12,414 nt of DNA, taken from Prolixibacteraceae bacterium. GTDB lineage: Bacteria; Bacteroidota; Bacteroidia; Bacteroidales; Prolixibacteraceae. Positions 1-6,769 of the stretch are shown one piece after another (position 1 is the stretch's first letter; every line of letters starts with the position of its first letter). The DNA is taken from positions 1 to 12,414 of the forward strand of contig JACMKG010000325.1 of NCBI GenBank assembly GCA_014380255.1, written 5' to 3'. Below the pieces are notes generated by a model. That model was not told where the DNA came from. It saw nothing but the letters and a program-made list of their open reading frames with translations, and searched no databases. A program made the translations under genes and the position numbers.

Positions 1-171
1 AATCCACGAACCATATTCCGCTCTCCTACTCTTCTTCCCAAAACCTAAAGAATGCTTTTTTTCCTGTGCGATAGTTTTAAGTCTATTCAGCCAATCCAAT
101 AAGCATTCCTTTCTGATATCTTGATTGGAATGGATTACGATCCTCATCCAATACTCGTCTATTGCCACCAT
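1..171 (-). CDS. Partial ORF of unknown function (N-terminal 57 codons)
   Basis: Reading the minus strand from an ATG at 171 gives 57 uninterrupted codons running off the left edge, so the C-terminus is missing. The N-terminus reads MVAIDEYWMRIVIHSNQ and is followed by a charged stretch with DWLNRLKTIAQEKKH and GKKSRRAEYGSW. No signal peptide or membrane segment is visible and I do not recognise the family. An in-frame TGA at 190-192 fixes the upstream limit of the frame, and the other frames here are broken or less protein-like. The ATG lies inside a direct-repeat unit next to the large palindrome, so the upstream region is unusual. It could be a small accessory or mobile-element gene, or a chance ORF. 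Confidence is limited by the short visible length. Confidence 0.4.
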   Translation of the reverse strand, partial: MVAIDEYWMRIVIHSNQDIRKECLLDWLNRLKTIAQEKKHSLGFGKKSRRAEYGSWI

Positions 172-214
172 TAGTAACTCATTAGTAACTCATCTGTAAC
201 CTTTCTGTAACCTC
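171..214 (+). repeat. Four tandem 11-bp units with a GTAAC core
   Basis: Four consecutive 11-bp units are TTAGTAACTCA (171-181), the same again (182-192), TCTGTAACCTT (193-203) and TCTGTAACCTC (204-214). Each contains a heptamer of the form TAGTAAC or CTGTAAC at 11-bp spacing, as in the promoter arrays elsewhere in the window. No -7 element sits at the expected 10-bp spacing on either strand, so a promoter role is uncertain here. Confidence 0.85.
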
Positions 215-250
215 AGATACAGAAAGGTTACAGATGAGTTACTAATGAGT
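177..250. repeat. 33-bp perfect inverted repeat with 8-nt loop
   Basis: Bases 177-209 are the exact reverse complement of 218-250, and 210-217 form the loop. The stem contains three of the 11-bp GTAAC units, so half-sites occur on both strands. A second, shorter inverted repeat (TCAGATAC at 213-220 and GTATCTGA at 249-256) overlaps the right arm and would compete with the main hairpin. No T-tract follows on either strand, so it does not look like an intrinsic terminator. It could be a protein-binding site, a recombination or transposition end, or a scar of template switching during replication. Confidence 0.95.
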
Positions 251-477
251 ATCTGAAGCAGGGAAAGTATAACACATGGACAGCATCTGTATTTCAACGA
301 TAATGACCTTTACCCATAAAATACAAAATACAGGTTGCTTTTTTTTGAGAGAGTTATACTCCACCTTTTTCTCTTGATCTTTAAAAACCAATAAATCCAA
401 ACTGATTTTTTTTATTGATTCAAAGGAATTGGATATCCCTTCCACTTCATCGCGAAAAGTTGAAAAAATGACAGAAG
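251..477. other. Intergenic stretch with no convincing gene
   Basis: No gene is supported between the palindrome and the terminator at 478-512. A 67-codon minus-strand frame (445-242) can be opened only from a GTG. It has no recognisable family, starts just downstream of a strong terminator and reads into the palindrome. The stretch contains A/T homopolymer runs and no obvious promoter. Confidence 0.6.
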
Positions 478-512
478 AAAAAAAAAGCTTCTTCCGGGAT
501 ACGAAAGAAGCT
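478..512 (-). terminator. Intrinsic terminator of the first CarboxypepD_reg gene
   Basis: On the minus strand, AGCTTCTTTCG pairs with CGGAAGAAGCT across a 5-nt loop (11-bp stem with one G-T pair, 486-512). A run of nine T follows (478-486). It lies 24 bp after the stop codon of the gene at 537-932. The equivalent hairpin follows the paralogue at 6524-6883. Confidence 0.9.
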
Positions 513-782
513 AAATGCTGATAATCCTATAACTACTTATTTAGAAGCTTGCAATTCAATTTTTACCTGGTTTGTTTTTGAATTTACCAGTAATGTTTTC
601 TCGTTTTTGGTGTACGATGTATAGCTGGTAACCAATTTGCACTGTCCTGCTTTTATATTGCTGATCACAAAATGACCGTCAAAATCGGTATAGGCCTTTT
701 TATCCGAACCTTCCACTTTAATTTCTACGCCTACCAATGCTTCCCCTGAAACTTCATCGATCACGTGTCCGCTTAATGAAAC
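478..782 (-). repeat. Long direct repeat, copy 1 (gene body to terminator)
   Basis: This segment matches 6467-6769 at a constant offset of 5987 bp. It covers the terminator, the short 3' untranslated region and the conserved three-quarters of the small CarboxypepD_reg gene. In a hand comparison of 541-780 I count 8 mismatches, and about 130 bp (roughly 649-781) are identical. Similarity breaks down toward the signal-peptide region and returns in the promoter. Confidence 0.9.
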
Positions 783-932
783 CACTGCGGCACCGGTCTT
801 GGCTTCTGTCTTTATTTCAGAAGTGGTATCATTGGCTCCGGCAAATGCTGCTATTGATACAACTGTTATCATATAACCCAAAATAACCATCGATAGAATT
901 GCTATCAAAATTCCCAGGATTATTTTTTTCAT
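537..932 (-). CDS. Small secreted CarboxypepD_reg-like domain protein, copy 1
   Basis: A 131-residue protein. The N-terminus (about 1-32) is a lysine start followed by a long hydrophobic stretch ending in AAFAG. This is a probable signal peptide, although its hydrophobic core is about 12 residues longer than in the paralogue and could act as a membrane anchor. After a polar linker, residues about 52-129 form one carboxypeptidase-like regulatory beta-sandwich domain with the typical SGHVIDEVSGEALVGVEIKV and TDFDGHFVISNI motifs. The same domain forms the N-terminal extension of TonB receptors, including residues 24-102 of the receptor at 8865-11564. No catalytic residues are visible. It probably acts in the periplasm or at the outer membrane, perhaps by binding a partner protein, but its function is unknown. 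It has its own four-half-site promoter (972-1029) and terminator (478-512), so it is probably monocistronic. It is almost identical to 6524-6883 over the domain. Confidence 0.88.
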   Translation of the reverse strand: MKKIILGILIAILSMVILGYMITVVSIAAFAGANDTTSEIKTEAKTGAAVVSLSGHVIDEVSGEALVGVEIKVEGSDKKAYTDFDGHFVISNIKAGQCKLVTSYTSYTKNEKTLLVNSKTNQVKIELQASK

Positions 933-971
933 AGTAGTAATTTTAAACTTATTATTTCCTGTTCATAGCAT

Positions 972-1029
972 CAAAAGTAAAGTTCACGGATTACAATAGA
1001 ATTAAGCTATCAATAAAGGTTGGTTACAG
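972..1029 (-). promoter_or_regulatory. Pho-box-like promoter of CarboxypepD_reg copy 1
   Basis: On the minus strand, four heptamers are spaced exactly 11 bp apart: CTGTAAC (1023-1029), CTTTATT (1012-1018), GCTTAAT (1001-1007) and TTGTAAT (990-996). A 10-bp spacer and a perfect Bacteroidota -7 element, TACTTTTG (972-979), follow. Transcription would start near 965, about 30 bp before the ATG at 932. The last half-site occupies the -33 region, as in PhoB-activated promoters. Binding by a PhoB/OmpR-type regulator is inferred from this geometry. Confidence 0.75.
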
Positions 1030-1094
1030 ATTCCAGAGAAGGCAAACAGGTATACCGATCAGTAAAGTTTTCGACAACCGTCGTTATTCTACGG

Positions 1095-2258
1095 TTAAAT
1101 AGTAAGAACAATTGGTAATTCTACAATAAAGGTGCTGCCTTCATTTAATTCTGATTCTACCCATACCTTGCCCCCATGCAAATCGACCAATTTTTTGACA
1201 ATAAATAGCCCAAGACCTGTTGAAGATTCACCTGCGGTTGGTTTCGCGCTTAACCGGGTAAATTTGTCAAATATTTTTGACTTGTCGTCCTCACTAAGCC
1301 CCGGACCTTCGTCAGATACTTTAATTATGACCGCTTCATCATTGCACTCGACAGATACCTTAATTTGCGTATCTACTTCTGAGTATTTAATCGCGTTAGA
1401 GATGATATTTTCAAAAATTTCCCTTATTTTAGAAGAATCGCCATTGATTGTAATTGGACTTTCAGAGGATGTAAACCGAATTTTTTGATGTTTAGCTTCC
1501 GCCGATTCCTTAAAGTTGTTGGTGATTTGATTCATTAGTTTGATGAGATCGAATGGGGCAGGATGAATAGTATAATCAACCGCATCTTTAATGGCTGATC
1601 CCAAAAGGTCCTTCACCATATTGTTCATTTGGTCTGAGGTCTCCAGTATGGTTTTACTGTATTCCAGAATTTCTTCTTTATTGGGGTCAGATGAATTGAT
1701 TAAACTGGCAAATCCAAGAATCACACTAATTGGATTTCGCAAGTCATGAGCAACCACTCCTAACACTTCCTTTTTAAACTCGTTGGCTTGACGTAATAAT
1801 TTGGTGGTTTGCAAGTGCACCTTGTTTTCGGCCATCAAAAGCACATAATAGTCCAATAATTTGAAGTCCTCTTCAGCACATTGAACAACAATAGGATCGA
1901 ACCGGTTGCTACTTGGTCGACACAAGGCCATTGTTGAGGCGCTTAACACCGAGATATTTACATCTAAAATCAAACAATGCTCTGAGTCGTTCTCATCAAA
2001 GAAATAATGGGCCGATCGGCGGGAATATACATCAAACATGTATTGTTGACTCATTGCTTCAAAGAAACTTGCTTTCGAGAGCATTCTGAAAAATTTACCT
2101 TGCTTTAAAACAATAAGTCCAGGACAGCTTGGATATTTTGCAAAAATATCATAAGCCGATGATAATTTGTCCTCAGCATCAATTGAAACTGAAACCAAAT
2201 CCAGATCACCCAATGTCGCCTTAATTCCAATTTTAGAAACCATATTTATGAATGTCAT
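1095..2258 (-). CDS. Cytoplasmic sensor histidine kinase
   Basis: A 387-residue soluble kinase with no transmembrane segment. Residues 1 to about 155 form an input region I cannot assign firmly; the part around LIVLKQGKFFRMLSKASFF loosely recalls the CBS-like regions found before some signalling domains. HisKA follows, with the phosphoacceptor histidine at H171 in VVAHDLRNPISVILGF. The HATPase_c domain has an N box around N284-N288 (NIISNAIKYSE), a G1 box DEGPG (316-320) and a G2 box TGLGL (347-351). The kinase therefore looks intact. The start codon overlaps the stop of the upstream hybrid kinase as TAATG, and AGGAAAAG just upstream is a possible ribosome site, so the two are probably translated together. 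No response regulator with a DNA-binding domain is adjacent. The hybrid kinase's receiver domain or a distant regulator is the likely partner. No clear terminator follows, only a weak 6-bp hairpin over the stop codon. Confidence 0.92.
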   Translation of the reverse strand: MTFINMVSKIGIKATLGDLDLVSVSIDAEDKLSSAYDIFAKYPSCPGLIVLKQGKFFRMLSKASFFEAMSQQYMFDVYSRRSAHYFFDENDSEHCLILDVNISVLSASTMALCRPSSNRFDPIVVQCAEEDFKLLDYYVLLMAENKVHLQTTKLLRQANEFKKEVLGVVAHDLRNPISVILGFASLINSSDPNKEEILEYSKTILETSDQMNNMVKDLLGSAIKDAVDYTIHPAPFDLIKLMNQITNNFKESAEAKHQKIRFTSSESPITINGDSSKIREIFENIISNAIKYSEVDTQIKVSVECNDEAVIIKVSDEGPGLSEDDKSKIFDKFTRLSAKPTAGESSTGLGLFIVKKLVDLHGGKVWVESELNEGSTFIVELPIVLTI

Positions 2259-4540
2259 TAAACTTTTCCTTGGATCAGAAAATCGATTTTCTGTACTAAT
2301 TCCATTGATTTGATTGGCTTTGAAATATAATCATCAGCTCCGAAATCCAAACATTTTTCCTTTTCGCCAGTCATTGCATGAGCCGTCTGCATGATTATGG
2401 GGATTTCAGACCTGATCAGTTTGATTTGTTTTGTTGCTTCATAACCGTTCATTACAGGCATGCCCACATCCATTAATATCAGGTCTGCCACATTGTTATC
2501 AAGGATGAAATCAACGGCTTCCATTCCATTTTTCACCCAAAATAATTGCACCTGATAGTTTTTCAGCATGTTTTTAATCAATCTAAAATTGGTTTCCATG
2601 TCCTCTGCAATCAAGATTTTCACTCCTGAGATGTTGATTTGCTTCTGAATAGGGTTGTCCATTTCGATACATGGCTTGATTTTACATTTTTCGTAAGGGA
2701 TTGAAACATAGAAATTCGAACCTATTCCGGGCTTTGAATCCATCCAGATTTCTCCACCAAGCAATTTGATGATTGTTTTTGTAATGTATAATCCAAGGCC
2801 TGTACCCGGGTAGAGCCTTTCCTGGTTTTCACTGGCTTTTCTGAATCTTTCAAAGATAATTTCCTGCTTATCCTTAGGTATTCCAATGCCTGTATCCTGC
2901 ACCATAAAGATGATTTTGGATTTATCCTCTGACAGACTGAATCCAAAACGGATGAATCCTTCATTGGTAAAGGTGACTGCATTGGTTAACAGATTAATGA
3001 GTACTTGTCTTAAGCGATGATGATCGGTTACAATCGTATGTTCAAATAGGTCATTTTCATTCAGATTGATCAGCTTTACATTTTGTTTGCTGTTTTGCTT
3101 TTTAATCTCTTTGACCAACAGTTGTAATTCGGAGGCCATTTTATTCAGGTTCGAACTTGTTTTTTTGATACTGATATGCCCTGCTTCGATTTTGGCAATA
3201 TCAACGATGTCATCAATCAATTTTAAAAGTGATTCGCCATTGGAATTAATGATCGAAATAAATTCATCCCGTTCACCAGTGGCTAAATCAGGGTCCTTAA
3301 GCATCTCGGAAAAGCCAATAATGGCATTCATGGGTGTTCGTATTTCATGCGACATATTTGCCAGGAAGGCTGATTTAAGATTGTCGGATTCTTCCGCTTT
3401 TGTTTTCGCATTTTTAAGTTCATTAATGTAGCTGATTCGTTTTCTTTCACTTTCCTGAAAGTGGCTTTCTGCAAGTTCCCGGGCGTTTTCCTTTTGGTGT
3501 AACTGGTCGATCATTTTATTAAATTCTGCTGACAGTATCCTTACTTCCTTTTGTGAATTATGTATCTGCGGATTTAATGGTTTTTCAAAATTACAGCATA
3601 CCAGCTCTTTAATGGAAGCGGTTAAGTCTAAAAATGGTTTTGCGATCAGCTTCGAAATATATATACTGAATAGGATACCCATAAGGATCAGGATCATGGA
3701 AATTATAATGAAAGCAATCTCCATGTTTTCGAAAATTCTATTTTTTTTACTGATGACCAGTTGTTGGGTTTGAACAAGCATCGTTTCAATTTCCTGATTC
3801 TTTGCTGCAATTTTGGCCATATAGCCTGTCTTATTTCGTATACCAATTTCTAAATCGGTTGCTACTAATTTATTAAAGCAGGAATTGTAATTTGTCAAAA
3901 GGCTCAGCAGACTATCCTTTGTTGTTGAGGGTATGCTGCGGCTCTTCTTGATGTCTTCCTTCATGATTTGAACCAACTGATTGAGCTGAATTACATAGGA
4001 TGAATCATTTCTGATCATGTAATCCTTTTCGTGTCTGCGAAGGCTCAATACCTTAGTCTGATCCAGGGCAGGAAATGTTTCAAGCAAATGCACATTTTTC
4101 CTCATTTGTCCTTCCAGTCCAAAATCTTTGAATCCCCTGACTTTGATAGCCTTCACCATTTGTTCAAAGAGATCTTTTTGAACCAATTGTTGAGAATGTA
4201 TGGCTAACAGCAATCTGTCAGTTTCAAAATCATTTTCTTTACAAATTCGCAACAACCTCACATATTTGGAATCCAGGCTATCCTCCTTGATTTTCAAATC
4301 ATCAAGATATTTACTCTGATTGGCTTGGAAGTATTCAGAATTGCGTGTATCGTAATTGATGAAGTCAGATTGGATTTGCCAGAAATGGAGCATATCAAGA
4401 TAATAGGAATCTAAATAATTGAGGGCATATAAAACCTTTTCTTTCCTATTTAAGAAATATTTACAGACGGGGAAAACTGTGCAAAGGAACAACAAAGCAA
4501 ATCCAAGAAAACCGGCAATTAGATGATTTTTGAATGACAT
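2258..4540 (-). CDS. Membrane hybrid histidine kinase with receiver domain
   Basis: A 760-residue hybrid sensor kinase. I chose the ATG at 4540 because GGAG lies 5 nt before it and the protein then begins MSFKNHLIAGF; a TTG at 4567 would add nine residues and sits almost on the predicted -7 element. Numbering from the ATG: first membrane helix about 6-30, then an all-helical periplasmic sensor of about 240 residues whose LRRHEKDYMIRND motif recalls helical-bundle (HBM/4HB-type) sensors, second membrane helix about 275-298, HAMP about 298-350 and a coiled coil. HisKA has H398 in LANMSHEIRTPMNAIIGF. HATPase_c has N516, DTGIGI (549-554) and GTGLGL (579-584). The C-terminal receiver has the acceptor D691 in LILMDVGMP, T719 and K741 in ISKP. 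The ligand is unknown. It is the first gene of the operon, and the half-site array at 4564-4621 suggests regulation along with the phosphate-type genes. Confidence 0.93.
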   Translation of the reverse strand: MSFKNHLIAGFLGFALLFLCTVFPVCKYFLNRKEKVLYALNYLDSYYLDMLHFWQIQSDFINYDTRNSEYFQANQSKYLDDLKIKEDSLDSKYVRLLRICKENDFETDRLLLAIHSQQLVQKDLFEQMVKAIKVRGFKDFGLEGQMRKNVHLLETFPALDQTKVLSLRRHEKDYMIRNDSSYVIQLNQLVQIMKEDIKKSRSIPSTTKDSLLSLLTNYNSCFNKLVATDLEIGIRNKTGYMAKIAAKNQEIETMLVQTQQLVISKKNRIFENMEIAFIIISMILILMGILFSIYISKLIAKPFLDLTASIKELVCCNFEKPLNPQIHNSQKEVRILSAEFNKMIDQLHQKENARELAESHFQESERKRISYINELKNAKTKAEESDNLKSAFLANMSHEIRTPMNAIIGFSEMLKDPDLATGERDEFISIINSNGESLLKLIDDIVDIAKIEAGHISIKKTSSNLNKMASELQLLVKEIKKQNSKQNVKLINLNENDLFEHTIVTDHHRLRQVLINLLTNAVTFTNEGFIRFGFSLSEDKSKIIFMVQDTGIGIPKDKQEIIFERFRKASENQERLYPGTGLGLYITKTIIKLLGGEIWMDSKPGIGSNFYVSIPYEKCKIKPCIEMDNPIQKQINISGVKILIAEDMETNFRLIKNMLKNYQVQLFWVKNGMEAVDFILDNNVADLILMDVGMPVMNGYEATKQIKLIRSEIPIIMQTAHAMTGEKEKCLDFGADDYISKPIKSMELVQKIDFLIQGKV

Positions 4541-4563
4541 AATCTCCAACAAAATATTTGGCA

Positions 4564-4621
4564 GCAAGTTAGAAATTAGGGATCACCAAAGAATAACAAA
4601 ACGATTAAGGAACCATTAAAG
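4564..4621 (-). promoter_or_regulatory. Pho-box-like promoter of the kinase operon
   Basis: Minus-strand heptamers at 11-bp spacing are CTTTAAT (4615-4621), CCTTAAT (4604-4610), TTGTTAT (4593-4599) and a weak TGGTGAT (4582-4588). A 10-bp spacer and TAACTTGC (4564-4571), an imperfect -7 element, follow. The first three half-sites are good and the last is degenerate. Orientation points to the kinases, but the site lies within 110 bp of the divergent gene at 4672, so it may affect both. Confidence 0.5.
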
Positions 4622-4671
4622 CTTTATTCGTATATTTATATAAACATTTCAATTTATTAAATAAAAGAGGC

Positions 4672-5472
4672 ATGAAAAACAATCAGAATTATGCTGCTAA
4701 AATAGATGGTTATGCTAAAATTATCAGCTTATTATCCAGCAACGATCAAATCCTGAAAAGGGTTTCAAGGTTTCAGCTTGCTACCGATCAACTGATTTCA
4801 AATCAGAAAAAATTGATGGTTTTATACCCTCAATTGAGTAAAGATATCACTGCTACTGAAAAAGCCAAGAATAAACGGCGGGCAGTGTTAATAGATAAAA
4901 ATTTGCCTGTTATCAGGATTTTACAGGCTTTTGCCTTTGACAAAAAGAAAAAGAACTTACAGAACCGATTGGATTATCTCACCTTAGACTATCTTAAAAA
5001 CTGTTCGGACAAAGAATTAATGAAAATTTCAAAAAAGACATGGCAGCTGGCTACCAAGTATTCCGGTTATGCAACTACGTATGTCGATAAAATAAAATCA
5101 ACAATAAATCCGGATGAATCAAAAGCTATCACTAAGTTTAAGAACCAATACGGCTTAAAGCCTGAAATGATTAAAGCCATTGAAAATTCAAATATCAAGT
5201 TTATTGAATCAGTGCTGTTGTATCAGCAGGGGATGAAGGAAAAAGAAAAGGTAGCTATGCAAATGAAAAAAGTTAATAAGCAAACAAGTAACCTACTTTC
5301 CAAAAAAATTGATCGGTTTGTACTCCTGTTCGAGAAAGAAAGTCCGCACTTTTACCTAGAATATCGCACATTAAGAGAAAAGTCTGCAGTTGAAGAATCA
5401 AATGAAGATTCAATACAGGTAGCTAAACCTGAAAAGGAATTGATTGCAGAGGAGCATAATGAAATGGCATAA
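4672..5472 (+). CDS. Uncharacterised lysine-rich helical protein
   Basis: A 266-residue protein without signal peptide or membrane segment, predicted almost entirely alpha-helical. Residues 1 to about 235 are rich in lysine and arginine, for example KAKNKRR near 64-70 and DKKKKN near 90-95. The last 35 residues form an acidic, disordered-looking tail. The opening (NYAAKIDGYAKIISLL) and the HFYLEYRTLR segment near the end recall a widespread Bacteroidota family of hypothetical proteins of similar length; I know of no assigned function. AGAGG lies immediately before the ATG with unusually short spacing, but no other in-frame start is close. A weak -7-like TATATTTA lies at 4631-4638. It diverges from the kinases and is followed after 127 bp by the CHAD gene. 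A role in binding polyanions such as polyphosphate is a guess from charge and neighbourhood only. Confidence 0.85.
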   Translation: MKNNQNYAAKIDGYAKIISLLSSNDQILKRVSRFQLATDQLISNQKKLMVLYPQLSKDITATEKAKNKRRAVLIDKNLPVIRILQAFAFDKKKKNLQNRLDYLTLDYLKNCSDKELMKISKKTWQLATKYSGYATTYVDKIKSTINPDESKAITKFKNQYGLKPEMIKAIENSNIKFIESVLLYQQGMKEKEKVAMQMKKVNKQTSNLLSKKIDRFVLLFEKESPHFYLEYRTLREKSAVEESNEDSIQVAKPEKELIAEEHNEMA

Positions 5473-5599
5473 CCAGATATTAAAAAAAACTTAAACATTT
5501 TCATATTCGAATTCTAATTGCCAAAAAACTTATTTGGGTATTGATGGTTTCGGTATAAAAGGATTCGTAAAAGATGTTTGTCAGTAATCAAAATTGAAA

Positions 5600-6433
5600 A
5601 TGAAATTAAAGAATAATCACATTTTAGACCAAATTGGGCAAGTTATTAGTCTCGATTTAATGCTTGAAGAAGATATTCATACGATTCATTCAATTTCAGA
5701 AAATGATATTCAAAGTATTAACAAAAGCGTTCATAAATTACGAAAATCGCTGAAATCTATTTCAGCGATTTTGTTTTTATATGAATTTCAAATTGATCAA
5801 TCTCAATATTTGAACTGGAAATCAGAAATAAAATCCCTTTCAAAACAATTTTCTGAAGTAAGGGAATATTTTATTCACCTTCAAACTTTTAAAAAGGTTG
5901 AAGATAAACTAAAGGATATTGACAAAAGCGACCTGTTTGAGATACGAACCCAATTTGAATCGGAATACGATCAGATTGTGCAGCGAGTCACAGTTAGGGA
6001 AAAAACAATTCTGAAAGGGAAAGAAGCCATCCTTAAAATGTGCCAAGAGATCCAAAACCGGCATATTCATTCTGAGCTTAAATTATTGGAGAGAAGGCTT
6101 TTAAAAAGCAATCAGAAAGCACAAAAACAATTTAAAAAGTTAAGCCTGAATTCTTCCCATAACGAATTTCATGAATTCAGAAAATCATGCAAGCGTTTTT
6201 ATCTACAGCATATAGTTTATAATCGATTAGGATTTGAGAAAACTTCCAAACAGAATAAAAAACTCTATCAGCTCACCGAATATTTGGGAAAAGAACATGA
6301 TTTGAATTTGCTGTATGAATTTTTGAGCATTCATTTTCACGAATTACCACCCTTATCACAATCATTTTTCATGCATAAAATAAGAAAGTTAAGGAAAAAT
6401 GTTTTTATGCTCTATCCTGAAGTCAATTACTGA
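5600..6433 (+). CDS. CHAD domain protein (probable polyphosphate-binding)
   Basis: A 277-residue soluble protein consisting essentially of one CHAD (conserved histidine alpha-helical) domain. I use the ATG at 5600 rather than the TTG at 5594. The first helical repeat shows the hallmark VHKLRKSLKSISAIL with H45 and basic residues. The second shows EFHEFRKSCKRFYL with H191, followed by LGKEHDLNLL (H233, D234). These match the paired conserved histidine and arginine/lysine helices that line the basic pore binding inorganic polyphosphate in characterised CHAD proteins. No fused CYTH/triphosphatase domain is present, so catalysis is not expected. It probably binds or localises polyphosphate in the cytoplasm. 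It lies downstream of the helical protein at 4672 and converges on the gene at 6524. A terminator-like hairpin lies inside its 5' coding region (5743-5778). The gap upstream holds no clear half-site array and only a weak -7-like GATGTTTG at 5573-5580. Confidence 0.9.
   Translation: MKLKNNHILDQIGQVISLDLMLEEDIHTIHSISENDIQSINKSVHKLRKSLKSISAILFLYEFQIDQSQYLNWKSEIKSLSKQFSEVREYFIHLQTFKKVEDKLKDIDKSDLFEIRTQFESEYDQIVQRVTVREKTILKGKEAILKMCQEIQNRHIHSELKLLERRLLKSNQKAQKQFKKLSLNSSHNEFHEFRKSCKRFYLQHIVYNRLGFEKTSKQNKKLYQLTEYLGKEHDLNLLYEFLSIHFHELPPLSQSFFMHKIRKLRKNVFMLYPEVNY
5743..5778 (+). other. Terminator-like hairpin inside the CHAD coding sequence
   Basis: AAAATCGCTGAAAT (5743-5756) and ATTTCAGCGATTTT (5759-5772) are perfect reverse complements separated by 2 nt. 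The T-tract continues as TTTTGTTTTT (5769-5778). On the coding strand this has the form of an intrinsic terminator about 145 bp into the gene, although the stem is AT-rich. It encodes the conserved first CHAD helix, so it may be coincidental, or it may cause early termination or slow translation. Confidence 0.55.
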
Positions 6434-6466
6434 TTCTTTTTAAAACAAATTATAATCAGAATTAAC

Positions 6467-6499
6467 AAAAAAAGCTTCCCCCGAAATCCGGAAGAAGCC
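6467..6499 (-). terminator. Intrinsic terminator of the second CarboxypepD_reg gene
   Basis: On the minus strand, GGCTTCTTCCG pairs with CGGGGGAAGCT over a 5-nt loop (6473-6499), using some G-T pairs, and a run of seven T (6467-6473) follows. It is the counterpart of 478-512 at the same distance from the stop codon. Stem bases differ between the copies while pairing is kept. Confidence 0.88.
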
Positions 6500-6769
6500 A
6501 AGTGTTAATAACCATATAACTACTTATCTTGAAGCTTGCAATTCTATTTTTACCTGGTTGGTTTTTGAATTTACCAGTAAGGTTTTCTCGTTTTTGTTGT
6601 ACGATGTATAGCTGGTAACCAGTTTGCACTGTCCGGCTTTTATATTGCTGATCACAAAATGACCGTCAAAATCGGTATAGGCCTTTTTATCCGAACCTTC
6701 CACTTTAATTTCTACGCCTACCAATGCTTCCCCTGAAACTTCATCGATCACGTGTCCGCTTAATGAAAT
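6467..6769 (-). repeat. Long direct repeat, copy 2 (gene body to terminator)
   Basis: This segment matches 478-782 in the same orientation. The two copies lie about 6 kb apart and bracket the kinases, the helical protein and the CHAD gene. The roughly 130-bp identical core could serve as a substrate for homologous recombination. Confidence 0.9.

Noticed and set aside
242..445. 67-codon minus-strand frame
   Set aside because: It opens only from a GTG, lies just beyond a strong terminator, reads into the palindrome and shows no family or signal features.
1076..1096. Possible terminator after the soluble kinase
   Set aside because: Only a 6-bp stem (AACCGT/ACGGTT) with a 9-nt loop overlapping the stop codon, and no T-tract follows.
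2276..2293. 18-bp perfect palindrome CAGAAAATCGATTTTCTG
   Set aside because: It lies in the C-terminal coding region of the hybrid kinase, has no loop or T-run, is AT-rich, and is more likely incidental than an operator.
2722..2982. Antisense and alternate-frame ORFs inside the kinase and lipoprotein genes
   Set aside because: They are shadows of well-supported coding sequences with clear domains and have no protein features of their own.
4540..4567. TTG start at 4567 for the hybrid kinase
   Set aside because: The ATG at 4540 has a GGAG ribosome site at good spacing and gives a normal start just before the first membrane helix.
5594..5599. TTG start for the CHAD protein
   Set aside because: An ATG two codons later (5600) is the simpler start and no feature favours the TTG.
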